NCBI GenBank assembly: GCA_947259815.1 | Contig: CAMYNO010000028.1 | Coordinates: forward strand, 1 to 10,838 | Origin: an uncultured Parvularculaceae bacterium | GTDB lineage: Bacteria; Pseudomonadota; Alphaproteobacteria; Caulobacterales; Parvularculaceae | Reading direction: 5' to 3' | DNA length: 10,838 bases | Shown: piece after piece, positions 1-7,727 of the stretch | How positions within the stretch are numbered: the first letter of the stretch is position 1 | Layout of the letters: each line of letters starts with the position of its first letter | The notes under the pieces: generated by a model | Told to the model about the DNA's origin: nothing | Seen by the model: the letters and a program-made list of their open reading frames with translations, nothing else | Databases searched by the model: none | Program-made: the position numbers and the translations under genes

Positions 1-702
1 CTTGACCTCGCCCGCGGCGGCGGCGGCAATCTGGCTGCTGATATCCTGAACCTCGACCCAACCCTTGTTGAAGGCGGGAATGATCGTCACCGCCGGGGCT
101 TTCTCCGACGGGTCGGGTGCGGAGATGCGCGCCGCATTCTTCAGTATGGGAACGGCCTCACCCTTAACGGACTTAAGGGCGCCAAGGGCTTTTTCCGGCG
201 TCGCCTTTAAACTGTTGATCCGAAGGTCAATGTCAGCGCGTTCGGCCAGCATTGACATCGCCTCGCCGGCGCGGTCGCCGAAAACACGCTGAATATGCGG
301 CGTCAGCCATTGCGGAAAATCACCGGCGACATACGGTGCGGCGTGCGCGTTCGCGTTTTCGTTTCCGGTAGTCAGCGCGGCGGTTTCTGCATCCGACAAT
401 GCGCCGGGTCCATGGGGCTCCTCCGCCGCCGCCTCTGTCAATTCGTCGACGGAACATTTCCACAAATGCCCCAGCGCCCCCAGGGCCAGTGCGCGAGGCG
501 TGTCATCGCCCATGCGCTCGCCAAGAGAATGGCGCCGGCGCAGAGCGTCAAGACACAGACCGGAAATCCATGCACGATCCTTCGCCCCGGCATAGCGGTT
601 CGACTGCGACCAGTCGGCGATTGCCGTTTTCAGCGGCACGCGCCGTGCGTCAAAATCGGCGAGAATTTTAATTGCGGCCGATAGCCGTCCAGATAGCCGC
701 AT
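1..702 (-). CDS. RsmB/Sun (NOL1/NOP2) family rRNA cytosine-C5 methyltransferase, N-terminal part
   Basis: Partial gene: the first 234 codons are present and the frame stays open past the left edge. Members of the RsmB/NOP family methylate C5 of a cytosine in rRNA, using SAM and two cysteines in the C-terminal Rossmann domain. That domain lies outside the window, so catalytic residues cannot be checked. Visible are an all-helical NusB-like N-terminal part (about residues 1-115), then GDFPQWLTPHIQRVFG (about 127-142), which matches the family's 'yP.Wl...' segment, then DLRINSLKA (about 159-167) and GWVEVQDISSQIAA (about 214-227), the family-typical 'QD.sSQ' run that precedes SAM motif I. The ATG at 702 is the only start between the in-frame TAA at 721-723 and the conserved part. 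A TAAGGA lies 15 nt upstream, a long spacing. It is the last visible gene of the guaB operon. In related genomes I recall guaA nearby, which is not testable here. Family call is confident; the exact target base is not known. Confidence 0.85.
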   Translation of the reverse strand, partial: MRLSGRLSAAIKILADFDARRVPLKTAIADWSQSNRYAGAKDRAWISGLCLDALRRRHSLGERMGDDTPRALALGALGHLWKCSVDELTEAAAEEPHGPGALSDAETAALTTGNENANAHAAPYVAGDFPQWLTPHIQRVFGDRAGEAMSMLAERADIDLRINSLKATPEKALGALKSVKGEAVPILKNAARISAPDPSEKAPAVTIIPAFNKGWVEVQDISSQIAAAAAGEVK

Positions 703-720
703 CCTGTAAGTCGCAGTTCC

Positions 721-843
721 TTACTCGCTGGAAAAATCCTGTTCCAGGATCTTTCGCCGCTTCAGTTCTTTTTCAAGATTATCGACGCGATAATACGCCG
801 ACGCGCCCAAAGCCAGCCCTATCAGCCCAAAAATCCATTCCAT
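721..843 (-). CDS. small membrane protein of 40 residues, hypothetical
   Basis: A short ORF translating to a protein that begins MEWIFGLIGLALGASAYY, one hydrophobic segment (residues 3-18), followed by a highly charged helix (RVDNLEKELKRRKILEQD, 19-36). The layout is that of a single-pass inner-membrane miniprotein with a short cytoplasmic coiled-coil-like tail. Support for it being real: a strong Shine-Dalgarno (GGAGGGG) about 7 nt before the ATG, a good fit between two operon genes (33 nt after the FkbM stop, 18 nt before the rsmB ATG), and a membrane-then-charged pattern unlikely to arise by chance. It is in the same frame as rsmB, separated by one TAA and six codons. I do not recognise a named family and assign no function. 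The remaining doubt is that it has no homology evidence from sequence alone. Confidence 0.65.
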   Translation of the reverse strand: MEWIFGLIGLALGASAYYRVDNLEKELKRRKILEQDFSSE

Positions 844-850
844 TGTCAGA

Positions 851-870
851 CCCCTCCGGTACTGAAGGGG
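851..870 (-). promoter_or_regulatory. hairpin overlapping the miniprotein's ribosome-binding site
   Basis: On the minus strand CCCCTTC and GGAGGGG flank a 6-nt loop. In RNA all seven positions pair (one U-G). The right arm is the Shine-Dalgarno of the 40-residue ORF. No T-run follows on either strand, so it is not an intrinsic terminator. It could limit translation initiation after the FkbM gene. That role is inferred. Confidence 0.4.
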
Positions 871-876
871 CCAGTA

Positions 877-1590
877 TCACGCAGTTTTCTCAAAAATAAA
901 AACTTCGTTCTTGAATGACTGCGTCAGCGCGAATCCGGCATTGATGATTTGCGCCTGCGCCGCCGCCATTTCGCCGGCGCCGGCGCGTTTTTCATGCAGT
1001 TCGATCACGATCAGCCGCAGGCCGGAGAGGTCGAGCTTCGGTAACAGCGCAAACTCCCCGCCTTCGATATCGCAGATGAAAACGCTCGCGCCGGTTTCGC
1101 GGAACAGTCGGTTGACGCCGATCTGGTCGACGCGGTCGGTACGACGCGTGGCGCCGTGATCGATCACGGACGACGCCCAGAATAAATCCGCCACGTGAAA
1201 ATCGACCGCCGGCCCGTCCTCCGCCGCGGCGAGGCCGTGATGGATGTTCGCCGATGCAACGCCATTGTCGCGCCAGTTGCGTTCTATTTCCGGGATAAGG
1301 TCTCTGTTCGCCTCGATCATGTGGACATTGCCGGCGCCGACGGTCTGCTGCGCGATGAGACCGACAAAACCGATTGCGGCCCCCGCCTCGACCACGACAT
1401 CGCCGGCTTTCAAAAGGCGCGGCAACTCACGCACTTCCAGCCCCTCATATTTTTCCGCATAGATGGAGGCGAGAACGCGCCCATGGGCGCCCTGCGGAAC
1501 ATTGAGCGTTACGCCGGAAATGGTAACGCGCGACGGGCGCGTCGCCATGCGCCATCCATAGCGGACGAGGCGTGAAAGCTCACTCAGCAT
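877..1590 (-). CDS. FkbM-family SAM-dependent methyltransferase
   Basis: A 237-residue class I methyltransferase. FkbM-type enzymes usually O-methylate sugars, polyketides or other small molecules; the substrate here is unknown. Visible motifs: GDVVVEAGAAIGF (63-75, SAM motif I, with Glu-Ala-Gly in place of the more usual Asp-Val-Gly), HMIEANRDLI (90-99, acidic residue for the ribose), FICDIEGGEFALL (171-183, the family's 'k.DiEG.E' signature) and IVIELHE (194-200). No signal peptide or membrane segment is seen. A TTG at 1593 is also in frame, directly after the guaB stop, but ATG at 1590 is chosen as the stronger codon. No good Shine-Dalgarno is visible, so translation is probably coupled to guaB, whose TAA ends 3 nt upstream. 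Its place within a guaB/rRNA-modification operon gives no clear hint about the substrate. Confidence 0.85.
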   Translation of the reverse strand: MLSELSRLVRYGWRMATRPSRVTISGVTLNVPQGAHGRVLASIYAEKYEGLEVRELPRLLKAGDVVVEAGAAIGFVGLIAQQTVGAGNVHMIEANRDLIPEIERNWRDNGVASANIHHGLAAAEDGPAVDFHVADLFWASSVIDHGATRRTDRVDQIGVNRLFRETGASVFICDIEGGEFALLPKLDLSGLRLIVIELHEKRAGAGEMAAAQAQIINAGFALTQSFKNEVFIFEKTA

Positions 1591-1593
1591 CAA

Positions 1594-3614
<2,021 letters not shown>

Positions 3615-3655
3615 ATGCTCACTCTACCAACTACAGTCACCAAGTTACTCGTCGC

Positions 3656-3699
3656 CATCCTTCGAGGCTTTTGCCCTGCATAAGCGCCTCAGGATGAGG
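3656..3699. repeat. dispersed palindromic repeat (CATCCT...AGGATG type)
   Basis: The left arm CATCCTTCGAGGC and right arm GCGCCTCAGGATGAGG form an imperfect inverted repeat around a 15-nt centre. From memory, CCTTCGAG...CTCAGGATGAGG elements are scattered in many copies in alphaproteobacterial intergenic regions. Only one copy is present here, so its repeat status rests on that recollection. It lies between the rlmE terminator and the phosphatase start and may form a strong RNA hairpin in the leader of the guaB operon. Confidence 0.6.
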
Positions 3700-3703
3700 G
3701 CCG

Positions 3704-3731
3704 AAAAAAATTCGCGGCGCCGAGATGCGCC
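3704..3731 (-). terminator. probable intrinsic terminator after rlmE
   Basis: In minus-strand sense, just after the rlmE TGA, GGCGC and GCGCC pair around a 6-nt loop, then GCGAA and seven T residues follow. The stem is short (5 bp) and the T-run starts 5 nt after it, so it is not a textbook terminator. Position and T-run still support it. It would separate rlmE from the phosphatase-guaB operon. Confidence 0.5.
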
Positions 3732-3738
3732 CTTTGGG

Positions 3739-4542
3739 TCAATCATCGCGCCGCCCCTTAAATCCGGTTGCAACGACATATTTCTCCGAAGAATCCTGAC
3801 GGCTCGCTTTCGGCTTGGCGTGCTTGACCGCCGTGAAATTGGCCTTCAGCCGCGCCAGCAACTCGCCCTCCGCGCCGCCGGCGAAAACCTTGCAGACGAA
3901 GGCGCCGCCGGGCGCCAGAACATCCTCGGCGAAATCGAGGGCGGCGTCGGCGAGCGCGACAATCCGCAAGTGATCGGTCGCCTTGTGCCCCGTCGTCGGC
4001 GCCGCCATGTCGGAAAGCACAATATCGGCCTCGCCGCCGAGCTTTTCTTTCAGCGCAGCAGGCGCGGCGTCATCGAGAAAATCCATTTCGAGGATATCAA
4101 CGCCGGCGACAGCGGGGACGTTCAGATAGTCGATGCCGACGACCCGGCCCGACCGACCGGTTTTTTTCACCGCTACCTGAAGCCAGCCGCCGGGCGCGCA
4201 GCCCAGATCGACGACCCGCGCGCCGGGTTTTAAAAGCGCAAATTTCTCGTCCAGTTCGATCAGCTTATAGGCGGCGCGGGAGCGATAACCCTCCGCCTTC
4301 GCCTTGCGCACGTAAGGGTCGTTGAGCTGGCGCTTCAGCCACAGCGTCGAGCCATATTCGCGCCGCTTCGCGGTTTTGACATGGACATTGAAATCGCGGG
4401 ACGAGGCCTCGCCCTTCACAGGCGCGGACTTTTTACGGCCGCGCTTTTCCGGCTCCTCGCCGAGAGCGGTTGTCGCGATGTTGGTGGACTTCGCGCGCTT
4501 TGGCGGCTTTTTGCGCCCGGATGAAGAATTGCGTCGCTCCAT
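3739..4542 (-). CDS. rlmE: 23S rRNA (uridine-2'-O-)methyltransferase RlmE (FtsJ/RrmJ)
   Basis: Methylates the 2'-O of a uridine in the A-loop of 23S rRNA (U2552 in E. coli), a late step in large-subunit assembly. The Rossmann core starts at about residue 60. YRSRAAYKL holds Lys93, [15 protein letters not shown] (110-124) is SAM motif [20 protein letters not shown] holds Asp178, FVCKVF holds Lys218 and [11 protein letters not shown] holds Glu253, so the family's K-D-K-E catalytic set is intact. Length is 267 against 209 in E. coli; the excess is mainly a basic, Lys/Arg-rich, disordered-looking N-terminal tail of about 50 residues, plausibly rRNA-binding. The next upstream ATG is out of frame, so ATG 4542 is preferred. 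AAGG lies only 3 nt from the start, and a promoter -10 sits just ahead, so the transcript may be leaderless. Confidence 0.95.
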   Translation of the reverse strand: MERRNSSSGRKKPPKRAKSTNIATTALGEEPEKRGRKKSAPVKGEASSRDFNVHVKTAKRREYGSTLWLKRQLNDPYVRKAKAEGYRSRAAYKLIELDEKFALLKPGARVVDLGCAPGGWLQVAVKKTGRSGRVVGIDYLNVPAVAGVDILEMDFLDDAAPAALKEKLGGEADIVLSDMAAPTTGHKATDHLRIVALADAALDFAEDVLAPGGAFVCKVFAGGAEGELLARLKANFTAVKHAKPKASRQDSSEKYVVATGFKGRRDD

Positions 4543-4547
4543 GGGCC

Positions 4548-4575
4548 TTCATAGCGGAGTCGACGCGGCGTGCAA
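4548..4575 (-). promoter_or_regulatory. candidate rlmE promoter, near-leaderless
   Basis: On the minus strand TTGCAC, a 16-nt spacer and TATGAA resemble a housekeeping promoter (3/6 and 4/6 to TTGACA/TATAAT). The -10 ends 5 nt before the rlmE ATG, which would put the transcript start at or next to the A of the ATG. A GAGTC (GANTC type, 4557-4561) lies in the spacer. Sequence match only. Confidence 0.35.
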
Positions 4576-4585
4576 GTCCCGATTG

Positions 4586-4606
4586 CGGCGTTAAGGGAGA
4601 ACGCCG
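4586..4606 (-). other. 7-bp perfect inverted repeat downstream of dksA
   Basis: CGGCGTT and AACGCCG flank a 7-nt loop between the dksA stop and the rlmE promoter. It would fold in dksA mRNA and may mark its 3' end, but no T-run follows, so an intrinsic terminator is not claimed. Confidence 0.35.
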
Positions 4607-4642
4607 ATCACAATTCAGGAAGGCCGCCGGGGCTTGCGCAGC

Positions 4643-5059
4643 CTAGTCGTCGCGATGGACCCGTTCGGAGCGTTCGTGACGCTCTTGCGCCTCCAGCGAC
4701 AGGGTCGCGATCGGGCGCGCATCAAGCCGGCGCAGGGAGATCGGCTCGCCGGTTTCCTCGCAATAGCCATACTCGCCGGTTTCGATCCGCCGCAAGGCTG
4801 CGTCGATTTTTGAAATGACTTTGCGCTGGCGGTCGCGGGTGCGCAGCTCAAGCGCTTTTTCAGTTTCGCTCGACGCCCGGTCAGCGATATCCGGCAGGTG
4901 ATTGTCGTCTTCCTGGAGGTTGTTCAACGTGCCCTGGCTTTCCTGCAGGATCTCTTCTTTCCAGTTGAGCAGTTTTTTTCGAAAGTACTCTTTTTGACGA
5001 TCATTCATGAAAGTTTCGTCTTCAGACGGACGATACTCATCAAGTTCGCTTACAGACAT
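4643..5059 (-). CDS. dksA: RNA polymerase-binding transcription factor DksA
   Basis: DksA enters the secondary channel of RNA polymerase and, with ppGpp, tunes rRNA, ribosomal-protein and amino-acid promoters. The 138 residues show a long coiled coil (about 20-95) with the tip motif LPDIADRAS (Asp57, Asp60, Ala62), equivalent to the essential D-x-x-D-x-A of E. coli DksA, then the zinc-finger region GEYGYCEETGEPISLRRLDARP (95-116). Of the four zinc cysteines only Cys100 remains; the others are Thr103, Ser121 and Ala124. The globular fold must be held without the usual Cys4 zinc site, a state I recall in other alphaproteobacterial DksA proteins. Start ATG 5059 has GGGAG 7 nt upstream. It follows fliX in the same direction after about 165 nt and has its own promoter candidate, so it is probably transcribed separately. 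Confidence 0.95.
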   Translation of the reverse strand: MSVSELDEYRPSEDETFMNDRQKEYFRKKLLNWKEEILQESQGTLNNLQEDDNHLPDIADRASSETEKALELRTRDRQRKVISKIDAALRRIETGEYGYCEETGEPISLRRLDARPIATLSLEAQERHERSERVHRDD

Positions 5060-5118
5060 CCCTCAACTCCCTGTGCACCGCACTAGCGACCGGCCGCCCC
5101 CGACTCGAAATCGCGCTC

Positions 5119-5147
5119 TCTATAGCGATGGCGCCATGGTCGCTCAA
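5119..5147 (-). promoter_or_regulatory. candidate dksA promoter
   Basis: On the minus strand TTGAGC, a 17-nt spacer and TATAGA give a good sigma-70-type match (4/6 each, ideal spacing), about 60 nt before the dksA ATG. The spacer holds the perfect palindrome ATGGCGCCAT within a larger, near-symmetrical GCGA...TCGC element, a possible operator. Confidence 0.55.
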
Positions 5148-5224
5148 GCTTTTGTTTGAGAAGTTGGCGCCGTCACAAATCTTCAATAGAATCCAAATAT
5201 TGATGTTTGGTTTTTCGCGCCCCG

Positions 5225-5638
5225 CTATCGCCCGCGTTTGGCCAGTTCGACCCGCGCACGCAGGGCAATTTCATCGTATAGATTGATGAGTTTCGGGTCG
5301 GCGCCCGCATGGGCGCGCAGACTCGCGGCTTTCTCAAGGTCATCAATTGCACTTGTCGGACGCCCGCCGTCAAGCATGGCGTATTGCAAACGCTCCAATT
5401 CACCCAGAACTTGTTGCGCCGCAGCAATAGTTTTTTTCGATCCACGATTGGCGTCGGTGTGATTTTCCGCCTGCAGGGCAATGAGCGCGCTAAGTGTCGG
5501 CGCCGCGGTCGCCGCGTCTGCGCGCTGCGTCTCCCCCGTTCCGGTGGACGGCGCGGCCTTAAAGGCGCCGCCTGTGCGCTTCGCCTTTGACGCTGCGCCC
5601 GCCGGGCCCTTGCTGCCTACGCTGTTGATTCTCGTCAT
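5225..5638 (-). CDS. fliX: class II flagellar assembly regulator FliX
   Basis: In Caulobacter, FliX couples completion of early flagellar structures to late gene expression by controlling FlbD, the activator of sigma-54 flagellar promoters. The 137-residue length is close to Caulobacter FliX (about 139). The N-terminal 50 residues are Ala/Gly/Thr-rich and look disordered. The conserved part runs from SALIALQ (50-56), through a helix (about 70-90) ending YAMLDGG (86-92), to the characteristic C-terminus DPKLINLYDEIALRARVELAK (114-134). No catalytic motif or membrane segment is seen. Start ATG 5638 has GGAG 9 nt upstream. It is divergent from flgI, whose promoter looks sigma-54 dependent, consistent with the regulatory link. 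The identification rests on the C-terminal motif, length and position. Confidence 0.9.
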   Translation of the reverse strand: MTRINSVGSKGPAGAASKAKRTGGAFKAAPSTGTGETQRADAATAAPTLSALIALQAENHTDANRGSKKTIAAAQQVLGELERLQYAMLDGGRPTSAIDDLEKAASLRAHAGADPKLINLYDEIALRARVELAKRGR

Positions 5639-5809
5639 CGAGCATCACTCCATCACGCTTGGTATTGGACCCGCGGAATAAAGTTTTTGTTAATCACGGC
5701 AAAACTGAGTGGGCAAATTTTTCCATCCCTTCAGCCAGCAAACATCAATAACTGCGCAGCGTTCTCAGTAAGCCACGGGAATAACAGAGAAATCCTGAGC
5801 GCGCGGAGT

Positions 5810-5825
5810 TGGCACGCGCTTCGCA
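5810..5825 (+). promoter_or_regulatory. sigma-54 (-24/-12) promoter of flgI
   Basis: TGGCAC, 5 nt, TCGCA matches the sigma-54 consensus TGGCAC-N5-TTGCA at all but one fixed position, with the invariant GG and GC correctly spaced. The predicted transcript start is near 5836, about 16 nt before the chosen flgI ATG. Late flagellar genes in Caulobacter use such promoters with FlbD, so it fits. No clear FlbD (ftr) or IHF site was identified. Confidence 0.75.
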
Positions 5826-5851
5826 CTTTCCGCATCCGGAGAAACGCGCAA

Positions 5852-6979
5852 ATGCGCAATGCCGGGCTGGAAATGATCATTAGGTTTTTATCAACACTGC
5901 TTACCGCCATATTACTCCTGCATGGCGCGGCTATGGCGGAATCGCGCATCAAAGACCTCGCCGATGTCGAGGGCGTGCGCGAGAACATGCTGATCGGTTA
6001 CGGCCTTGTCGTCGGTCTTGACGGCACGGGCGACCGCATCCGCAATACGCCGTTCACGCGTGAGAGCCTTGTTTCCATGCTGGAGCGCATGGGCGTCAAT
6101 ATTCGCTCTGAAGCTCTTGATACGGATAACATTGCGGCGGTGATGGTGACGGCGAACCTGCCGCCCTTTGCAACGCAGGGCACGCATCTCGACATTTCCG
6201 TCAGCGCCATGGGCGATGCGGAATCCTTACGCGGCGGCGTATTGCTGGTGACCCCCCTTCACGGCGCGGACGGCGAAGTTTATGCAGTGGCGCAAGGCTC
6301 CGTCGCCGTCAGCGGCTTTGCCGCGCGCGGCAACGCCGCATCCGTCACCAGAGGCGTTCCGACAAACGGACGCATTGCCAACGGCGCCGTCGTTGAGCGC
6401 GAGGTCGGTTTCGATCTCGCCGGCAAGCAAACGGTCAAACTCGCCCTGCGAAACCCGGATTTCACAACCGCCCAGCGTATCGCGGCGGCCATCAACACCC
6501 GCCTTGGCGCCGGCGCCGCCGCCGTGATCGACCCCGGCACCGTTCGGCTCAACCACCCGCAAAATTTCAGCGGCGATATGGTCGGCGTCATTTCCGCGGT
6601 CGAGGGATTGCGGGTCGAACCGGACAAATCCGCCAAAGTCGTCATCGACGAGGCGTCCGGCGTTATCGTCATGGGCGACGATGTCAGGGTTTCAACGGTC
6701 GCCATCGCGCAAGGCTCGCTCACGGTTTCCGTTTCCGAAACGCCGCAGGTCAGCCAGCCGAGCCCCTTTTCCGATCGCGGACGCACCGTGGTTGTGCCGC
6801 GCACCAGCGCCGAAGTCGACGAAGCGCCGGCGAAACTTTCCATCGTCAAAGGCGGCGTCAAACTTTCCGACCTCGTGGACGGGCTGAACGCGCTCGGGGT
6901 GCCGCCGCGCGACATGATCGCCATTTTGCACGCGATCAAGGCCGCCGGCGCCCTGCAGGCCGACATTGAGGTGATGTGA
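5852..6979 (+). CDS. flgI: flagellar P-ring protein FlgI
   Basis: FlgI forms the P-ring, the periplasmic bushing around the distal rod in the peptidoglycan layer. The product has 375 residues (E. coli 365). An N-terminal signal peptide (hydrophobic FLSTLLTAILLLHG, cleavage likely AMA|ES after residue 29) precedes the family hallmarks RIKDLADVEGVR (32-43) and NMLIGYGLVVGLDGTGD (45-61). The sequence then keeps the usual FlgI pattern to the C-terminal GLNALGVPPRDMIAILHAIKAAGALQ. The frame is open back to 5687, but that would run through the promoter. ATG 5852 has GGAG 10 nt upstream and gives a correct signal peptide; ATG 5873 is a possible alternative. It is first in a flgI, rod-binding protein, FlbY-like operon: the next gene starts within its stop codon (TGATG). 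Confidence 0.97.
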   Translation: MRNAGLEMIIRFLSTLLTAILLLHGAAMAESRIKDLADVEGVRENMLIGYGLVVGLDGTGDRIRNTPFTRESLVSMLERMGVNIRSEALDTDNIAAVMVTANLPPFATQGTHLDISVSAMGDAESLRGGVLLVTPLHGADGEVYAVAQGSVAVSGFAARGNAASVTRGVPTNGRIANGAVVEREVGFDLAGKQTVKLALRNPDFTTAQRIAAAINTRLGAGAAAVIDPGTVRLNHPQNFSGDMVGVISAVEGLRVEPDKSAKVVIDEASGVIVMGDDVRVSTVAIAQGSLTVSVSETPQVSQPSPFSDRGRTVVVPRTSAEVDEAPAKLSIVKGGVKLSDLVDGLNALGVPPRDMIAILHAIKAAGALQADIEVM

Positions 6980-7290
6980 TGGAAATTGCCGCCGCCTCTG
7001 CTGCCGCACCGGCAATGACGCCGGCCCAGACCGCCGCCATCGAACGCAAAGCACAGGAGTTCGAAACCCTGATGCTGACCGAACTTCTAAAGCCAATGTT
7101 CGAAAGCGCGAAGGCGCCAAGTCTTTTTGGCGGCGACGGCGCCGAGCAAACGATTTTCGCCGCCATGGCCCAGGAAAAATACGCGGAAGCCATGGCCGCG
7201 CGCGGCGGCGTCGGCATCGCCGATCAGGTGAAGGCCGCGCTGATCGACATGCAGGGACAATACAATACCGGGGAAGGAAACCGCTCGTGA
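6979..7290 (+). CDS. rod-binding protein, FlgJ N-terminal domain type (CheL-like)
   Basis: A 103-residue protein made only of the rod-binding domain found at the N-terminus of FlgJ. In gammaproteobacteria FlgJ also has a C-terminal muramidase domain that opens the wall for the rod; that domain is absent. Signature parts: AQEFETLMLTELLKPMF (25-41), SLFGGDGAEQTIFAAM (48-63) and YAEAMAARGGVGIADQV (68-84), the conserved 'la..lA..GGiGla' end. In Caulobacter the matching gene near flgI is called cheL, by memory. Start: a GTG at 6976 is in frame, but ATG 6979 has GAGG 6 nt upstream and overlaps the flgI TGA by 1 nt, so it is preferred. No signal peptide is seen, as expected for export through the flagellar secretion route. 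The missing muramidase must come from another protein. Confidence 0.9.
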   Translation: MEIAAASAAAPAMTPAQTAAIERKAQEFETLMLTELLKPMFESAKAPSLFGGDGAEQTIFAAMAQEKYAEAMAARGGVGIADQVKAALIDMQGQYNTGEGNRS

Positions 7291-7727
7291 GCGAAACCGC
7301 AACTGATCCGATCGCAGATCCAACGGCGCGCGTGCGCGCCCTGATGGAAATCACCAACGCCCTGAGCACTATATTCGAACAGGAAAACGAGCTGCTCGAA
7401 ACCCAGCGCCCGCGCGAGATCGCGCCGCTTCAGGCTGAAAAAGCGCGCCTTGCCGCGGCCTATGCGCAATCGATCCGGGATGTGGCGCAAAACCGCGCCT
7501 CGGTTCAGTCCGCGGATAGCGGGTTGCTTGGCGAACTGCGCGAAATCACCAACGCCCTACAGGAACGCGCCGCACGCCAGCGCGCGCTGCTGGAAGGGGC
7601 GGCAAAAGCCGGCGAAGGCGTCGTCAAAGCCATCGCCGCCGAAGCCGCAGCACAGGAGCGCTCGCAATCCTATGGCGATGGAACGCCGACAGCGCCGACG
7701 CCGATCTCCGTCAACGAAAACGCCTAA
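7287..7727 (+). CDS. FlgN-like flagellar protein (FlbY candidate)
   Basis: A 146-residue, mostly helical, Glu/Ala/Arg-rich protein. Two long amphipathic helices (about 14-75 and 80-130; ALMEITNALSTIFEQENELLE at 18-38 and LLGELREITNALQERAARQRA at 79-99) and a Pro/Thr-rich tail resemble FlgN-type chaperones and the FlbY protein found next to flgI in Caulobacter relatives. The segment EITNAL occurs in both helices, suggesting an internal pairing. FlgN escorts hook-associated proteins FlgK and FlgL to the export gate; that role is inferred. The GTG start at 7287 overlaps the preceding TGA by 3 nt and has AGGA 8 nt upstream. It ends the flagellar operon. It could also be an unrelated coiled-coil flagellar protein. 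Confidence 0.65.
   Translation: MSETATDPIADPTARVRALMEITNALSTIFEQENELLETQRPREIAPLQAEKARLAAAYAQSIRDVAQNRASVQSADSGLLGELREITNALQERAARQRALLEGAAKAGEGVVKAIAAEAAAQERSQSYGDGTPTAPTPISVNENA

Noticed and set aside
295..684. Plus-strand open frames opposite the rsmB-type gene
   Set aside because: The minus-strand translation carries family motifs; the plus-strand frames have none.
5689..5704. CtrA-like site before fliX (TTAAC half with 7-nt spacing)
   Set aside because: The second half is TTTT instead of TTAA, too weak to call although fliX is a likely CtrA target.
5687..5851. N-terminal extension of FlgI from an upstream start at 5687
   Set aside because: It would run through the -24/-12 promoter and place 55 extra residues before the signal peptide; family length and Shine-Dalgarno favour 5852.
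6280..6966. Minus-strand open frame of 228 codons within flgI
   Set aside because: Ser/Thr/Ala-rich low-complexity translation antisense to a certain flgI.
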